Of a stretch of 64,000 nucleotides of DNA, positions 59,716 through 64,000 are shown piece after piece. This stretch comes from Chiridota heheva (taxonomy: Eukaryota > Echinodermata > Holothuroidea > Apodida > Chiridotidae), in NCBI GenBank assembly GCA_020152595.1, contig JAIGNY010004487.1:1-64000 (forward strand). The letters run 5' to 3'. The translations under genes were made by a program, and so were the position numbers. The notes under the pieces are model-generated. The model was given only the letters and a program-made list of their open reading frames with translations, was not told the DNA's origin and ran no database searches. Each line of letters opens with the position of its first letter. The first letter of the stretch is position 1.

Positions 59716-60705
59716 TGTTCCTTCCATCTAGTATTCCTTGCTTTGTGCTCCTTCCATCTAGTATTCCTTGCTTTGTGCTCCTTCCATCTAGTATTCTTTG
59801 CTTCGTTGTGGTCCTTCCACCTAGTATTCCTTGCGTCTTTGTGCTCCTTCCATCTAGTATTCTTTGCTTCTTTGTGCTCCTCCCACCTAGTATTCTTTGC
59901 TTCTTTGTGGGCCTTTAATCTAGTATTCTTTGCTTCTGTGTGGTCCTTCCACCTAGTATTCCTTGCTTCTTTGTGCTCCTTCCACCTAGTATTCCTTGCT
60001 TCTTTGTGCTCCTTCCACCTAGTATTCCTTGCTTCTTTGTGGTCCTTCCACCTAGTATTCCTTGCTTCTTTGTGCTCCTTCCACCTAGTATTCTCTTTCT
60101 TCTTTGTGCTCCTTCCACCTAGTATTCCTTGCGTCTTTGTGCTCCTTCCACCTAGTATTCCTTGCTTCTTTGTGCTCCTTCCACCTAGTATTCCTTGCTT
60201 CTGTGTGGTCCTTCCACCTAGTATTCCTTGCTTCTTTGTGGTCCTTCCACCTAGTATTCTTTGCTTCTTTGTGGTCCTTCCACCTAGTATTCTTTGCTTC
60301 TTTGTGGTCCTTCCACCTAGTATTCCTTGCTTCTTTGTGCTCCTTCCACCTAGTATTCTTTGCTTCTGTGTGGTCCTTCCACCTAGTATTCTTTGCTCTT
60401 TTGTGGTCCTTCCACCTAGTATTCCTTGCTTCTTTGTGCTCCATTCATCTAGTATTCCTTGCTTCTTTGTGCTCCATTCATCTAGTATTCCTTGCTCCTT
60501 TGTGCTCCTTCCACCTAGTATTCCTTGCTTCTTTGTGCTCCTTCCACCTAGTATTCTTTGCTCTTTTGTGGTCCTTCCACCTAGTATTCTTGCTTCTTTG
60601 TGGTCCTTCCACCTAGTATTCCTTGCTTCTTTGTGGTCCTTCCACCTAGTATTCCTTGCTTTTTTGTATTCCTTTCACCTAGTATTCTTTGCTTCTTTGT
60701 CAACA
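59716..60705 (-). repeat. minisatellite, 33 bp unit, in-frame expansion inside the RTE-like LINE
   Basis: About 30 copies of CCTAGTATTCCTTGCTTCTT plus TGTGCTCCTTCCA (plus strand). On the minus strand, the LINE's coding strand, each unit reads KEARNTRWKEH or KEAKNTRWKDH, eleven codons. The side toward the endonuclease reads DCNILVDKEAKNTR; the side toward RT reads RNTRWKEHFK, a stop, ILNR. Family members have one copy of a KEA..RWKEHFEELLN-like motif here, so the array grew from the LINE's own coding sequence. The plus-strand 367-codon frame through the array is a by-product. Confidence 0.88.
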
Positions 60706-61700
60706 AGGATGTTACAATCCCTAACTGCAACACTTTGCCTTTTTTGTCATTGCTTTAACTTCTTTATCAGCTGGTAAAGGGTTTTCATGTTATGTTTGGC
60801 AGATAGATTTTTCAGCTTCCCTTGCTATCTTTCAGTTCCTTTTCTTTTGTCTTCTCTGATCTTTCATTTGACCTCTTTATTTGTATCTTTGTAGTGTCTT
60901 GTCAGTCATTTCCTTATTCGTTCAGATCTGGTGCTTTCAATTTTCTGCTTTTGAATCTTTCTCTGGTCAACGACCTTCCTTGAATCTTGGTGTATCCAAG
61001 GCTTTGTCTTGTTCCTTCTGAATCCGAGGACCTCTTTTGCTGCTTGCACATATGCCACCTCCAGGTTGTTACTCTTCTGTCTTTGAGCTCATCCCAACTT
61101 TCTGTTGTGCTTAGTACCTGTATTGGATATGTATATTGTATCTTGATCTTACATCGTTGTTTAACAATTTCCCTAAGTCACTGCTCTTTTCAGTGCTAGG
61201 TGTCTTCCGTAACTTGAGCCTTATCTTCGTTTGTACCAGATTGTGGTCACTTGCGCCATCTGCCCCTCTGGTTTCCATAATGGATGTCCTGAATCTTTTG
61301 TTGATCAATGTGTGATAAATATGGTTTCTTGTGCTACCATTGGGAGACATCCATGTGTACTTATGAATCGATTTGTGGAGAAACAATGTACCTGTTACAA
61401 GTGGGTTGTTTGTAGCACAAAATTACATTATCTGATCTCCATCCAATTGTGTCCAATCAATTATAGCTCTTGCAGTTTCTTTGGCTAGCATGACTGACTC
61501 CTTGATGGTGGTAGTCATCATCCCTTCCTGAATATAAAATGGTTTCACCTGTAGCAAGTCTCATCCAGCTTGACCCTGTTCATCTACTTTCACTTATCCT
61601 AAGATATCAAGTCCTGTTTCTCTCATTTCCTTGGCTAATTGTGCTGCCCTCGCAGCTGTGGTCCTCACATTCCAATTATCTATTGGCTACTTTTACTTTT
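60706..61700 (-). mobile_element. RTE-like LINE, endonuclease domain and linker, minus strand
   Basis: From 61690 downward on the minus strand: DNWNVRTTAARAAQLAKEMR, ETGLDILG, then RLATGETILYSGRDDDYH, AIIDWTQLDGDQIM, HKSIHKYTWMSPNGSTRNHI, RFRTSIMETRGADGASDHNL and VQTKIRLKLRKT. This is an APE-type endonuclease with the SDH catalytic triplet near the end. The linker continues RKVVDQRKIQKQKI and TLYQLIKKLKQ. Frame slips and stops make it inactive. The RT continues beyond the array at 57225-57570. Confidence 0.82.
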
Positions 61701-64000
61701 TAGTTTTAAAACCTAGTTCTGTTACCCTCTGAGTCTCTTCTTCATGAGTGCATTATCAGGTCATTAACTCAGTACTCTTTTGTTCAATTTGTCTGTTTAC
61801 ACCTAATCGATTTCTTTTTTCTTTCTTATTTTCTGTCTTCCTTCATTGCACCTTATTTCTTTATACCATTGTTTTCCATTAATCCTTTTCCTTTTTCCTC
61901 ATTTTTGCTTTATTTAATTTTATGGTAATTTGAGCCTTATCCCTCATGGTTAGTCTCCTATTCCTGTGCCCCTCAATTTTGTTTCATTTTATTTCCTCAT
62001 CTCACTCATGATTTCTTTCCATTCCAGCAACTATCCCTATTCCTGGAAGTATTGAATTCTGCCATTTTTAAATTCCTCCCGATCAGTTTCTTTCTTTTTA
62101 TCTTTAATTACCATTTTCAACTTTAGCACTCTTCAGTAGTTGACATTCATCCAGATTGATGAGGACAATAATAATCTGTTATTAAAGTATGCTGTAAATA
62201 CATTTACATGCAAATGAATTTTGCCCTATTCACCTTTAAGCTCATTATCCCAGTAGTCATCATCGGTTTTAATAAGCATGTTTCAAACAGACTAAGTGCA
62301 TTGGCTTCAACTCACGGTTCATCCTGGAACTTAATATTCTGTGCAGCTTAATCTTGATTATTCTAATTTCTTTGCCCATTAAGTCCTCCTGTTATGCCTA
62401 GCAATTATCAGTCTCATTAATCAGTGGAGATATTTTAAACAAACTTAAGTGGCTAATGGACGATAAATTTTCTCTTGTTCCAAAGACTGTCCAATAACCT
62501 TCCAGGACAGTGCTGTGTTTATGAGTGTAGGCATGCTTTTGAAGTTCAGTATAATATGTTTTTGATTATATAAAAGACATTTATGTCTACTCCTTGTGAC
62601 TTTTGAGACCTTAGTATGTATACATAGTCACTTTCCCTTTGTGTTTAGGTTCAGTTTCCAAATTTCTTTTGGGTTGCAGTTTGGTTACTGCAATCTTGAA
62701 AGCAGTTTTACTTTTGAATTCAATTTAGAAGACATGTACAGCAATCAATCTCATTTTGATGTGAAGTACGTAGAACCCCTCTTCCCCTGTATGTACCTCT
62801 ACCTCTTCTCCCTCTTCATTCCCCAACTCTTCTTTCCCCATTTCAACCACAGAGGAACAAGTGCTAAACAGCACCTCTAATTTTATATCACATGGATTGA
62901 TGAAAATGTATCTTTGATAATCTTTCCCTTTCTTGACCTTGAACATTGACAACTTTGGTTCTGAAAAGCAAAATCAAAATTAGTGCATTCCCCTAAAATA
63001 GAGACTTTATACCATCAGTTTATGTGAAAATATACCTTGACCACTATCCGATAAGATGGTATCAAATCCGTTTAATAGAAATTATTGAACTGCTAAAGGT
63101 AGGTAAACAAGAGGATCAAGTCTTTTAAAGATAAGAAATTTCTTTACTTGAAATAGCATGCATCTGGTTTAAGAAAATATATATATTCAAAACAGGAATT
63201 TTCTTCAATTCAGGCCTGACAATGTTCCATGACTAGGGCACCTTTATACTTGAAGGAATATCTGAAAAATTATGTGCGACACATGCAGTTGAAGATGATT
63301 ATTGTTAGTTTGAATGCCACTCTTGTATTTTTCTACTTATTCTTTTTGAATATGTGGGAGAATTCATTCAGAATTTTAAACACCATCACATTTCTGTTCA
63401 GGCAGAAGTGCAACATTTCAACAATCGTAATGCTTTTATCGTACAAATTATGTACTTGTGTGATAGAGCAAGGAATTAAATGCTTTTGTATGATGAAGCT
63501 GCTTTTTGTACATCATTTCTGCTATAAACCATCTTTCAATCATAATTTGTTAAACCATGAAATGACTGAACATTCTAAGGAGTGAAGATTAATGACCCTG
63601 TGCATGCATTTCCATTAAAGAGCTTGGTTTCAGGGTAAATGGGAATTTAATTCAGAAACGTTTGTTAGAAGAAGAGCAGCAAGGTTCTATGGATAATTAA
63701 TCAGATAATAGCCATTTATGCGGAAAAGTAAAGTGAGTGCATCACGAGTTGATGGATGAACTCATTCCATTAATGATATAAGCATTATCTGTGTGATTGA
63801 TTAGCAGGTTAAGTACCTTTTCTAAGTAACATTTACAAATAATAAGTTAAAGCCTACCAGATACTATAAATCAAGAAGCCGCATTAAAATTGTGTCCTAA
63901 ACACTCGGTCATTAATATAAAACTGGTCGGGTGATCAAGTTAAGTACCCCTACTTCCAATTTGTATTGCTTGCTTATTATCTAGGATACAGTTTCCAAGC
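61701..64000 (+). other. right end of window, nothing recognised
   Basis: AT-rich sequence with CT-rich stretches up to about 62110, possibly more decayed LINE upstream region. I searched for the last dynein-2 C-terminal residues on the plus strand and did not recognise them. The donor phase of exon r requires a phase 2 acceptor, so the remaining exon or exons probably lie to the right. Confidence 0.5.

Noticed and set aside
59674..60777. A 367-codon plus-strand open frame rich in FHLVFLASL repeats
   Set aside because: It runs through the 33 bp array in the strand opposite to the LINE coding sequence. The eleven-codon period explains it.
62596..62880. Open frame around 62690 with a possible acceptor and donor (FGYCNLESSFTFEFNLEDMY)
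   Set aside because: It does not resemble the missing dynein-2 C-terminus or any family I recognise, and the phase cannot be shown to match exon r.

Overview
The window looks like a piece of an animal nuclear genome: coding sequence is split into short exons with GT-AG borders, introns are AT-rich, non-LTR retrotransposons and small inverted-repeat elements are common, and minisatellites are very abundant. The one host gene is read on the plus strand. It encodes the C-terminal part of the cytoplasmic dynein-2 heavy chain (DYNC2H1), the motor for retrograde intraflagellar transport. Eighteen exons between 932 and 48082 give about 996 residues, from AAA5 through its coiled-coil extension, AAA6 and most of the C-terminal domain. 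Earlier exons lie to the left of the window. The last ~110 residues expected of the family were not found and probably lie to the right. Protein similarity and repeat style suggest a marine deuterostome such as a sea urchin; this is inference.

Layout. 1-9850 holds exons 1-6 with minisatellites in the introns. 9851-25457 is a 15.6 kb intron with a degenerate ~300 bp repeat that has expanded into 79 bp and 44 bp arrays, an ~800 bp (TA)n tract, I-clade-like LINE ends, an OB-fold/zinc-ribbon pseudogene, TTAA-flanked small elements and a 1.9 kb dispersed repeat containing a MITE. 25458-48082 holds exons 7-18 with further minisatellites, two larger TTAA-flanked elements, foldback elements, a tRNA-like sequence and LINE fragments. 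48083-64000 has no recognised host exon. It holds a rearranged I-like LINE with a ~956 bp tandem duplication, a second LINE RT remnant, a second copy of the dispersed repeat, and a minus-strand RTE-like LINE whose coding region contains a 33 bp array.

Thirteen exons are clean. Exon 1 has three single-base frame breaks, exon 4 has one, and exon 6 has an in-frame TAG where the family has Gln. These may be assembly errors, a null allele, or decay of this copy; the sequence alone cannot decide. Tandem arrays make up roughly a quarter of the window. Several have units divisible by three and produce long open frames that are probably not genes.

The most unusual structures are two cases where a mobile-element segment has itself become a minisatellite: the end of a TTAA element (27997-28434) and an in-frame coding motif of an RTE-like LINE (59720-60700). 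No bacterial-type operon, CRISPR array or phage system is visible.
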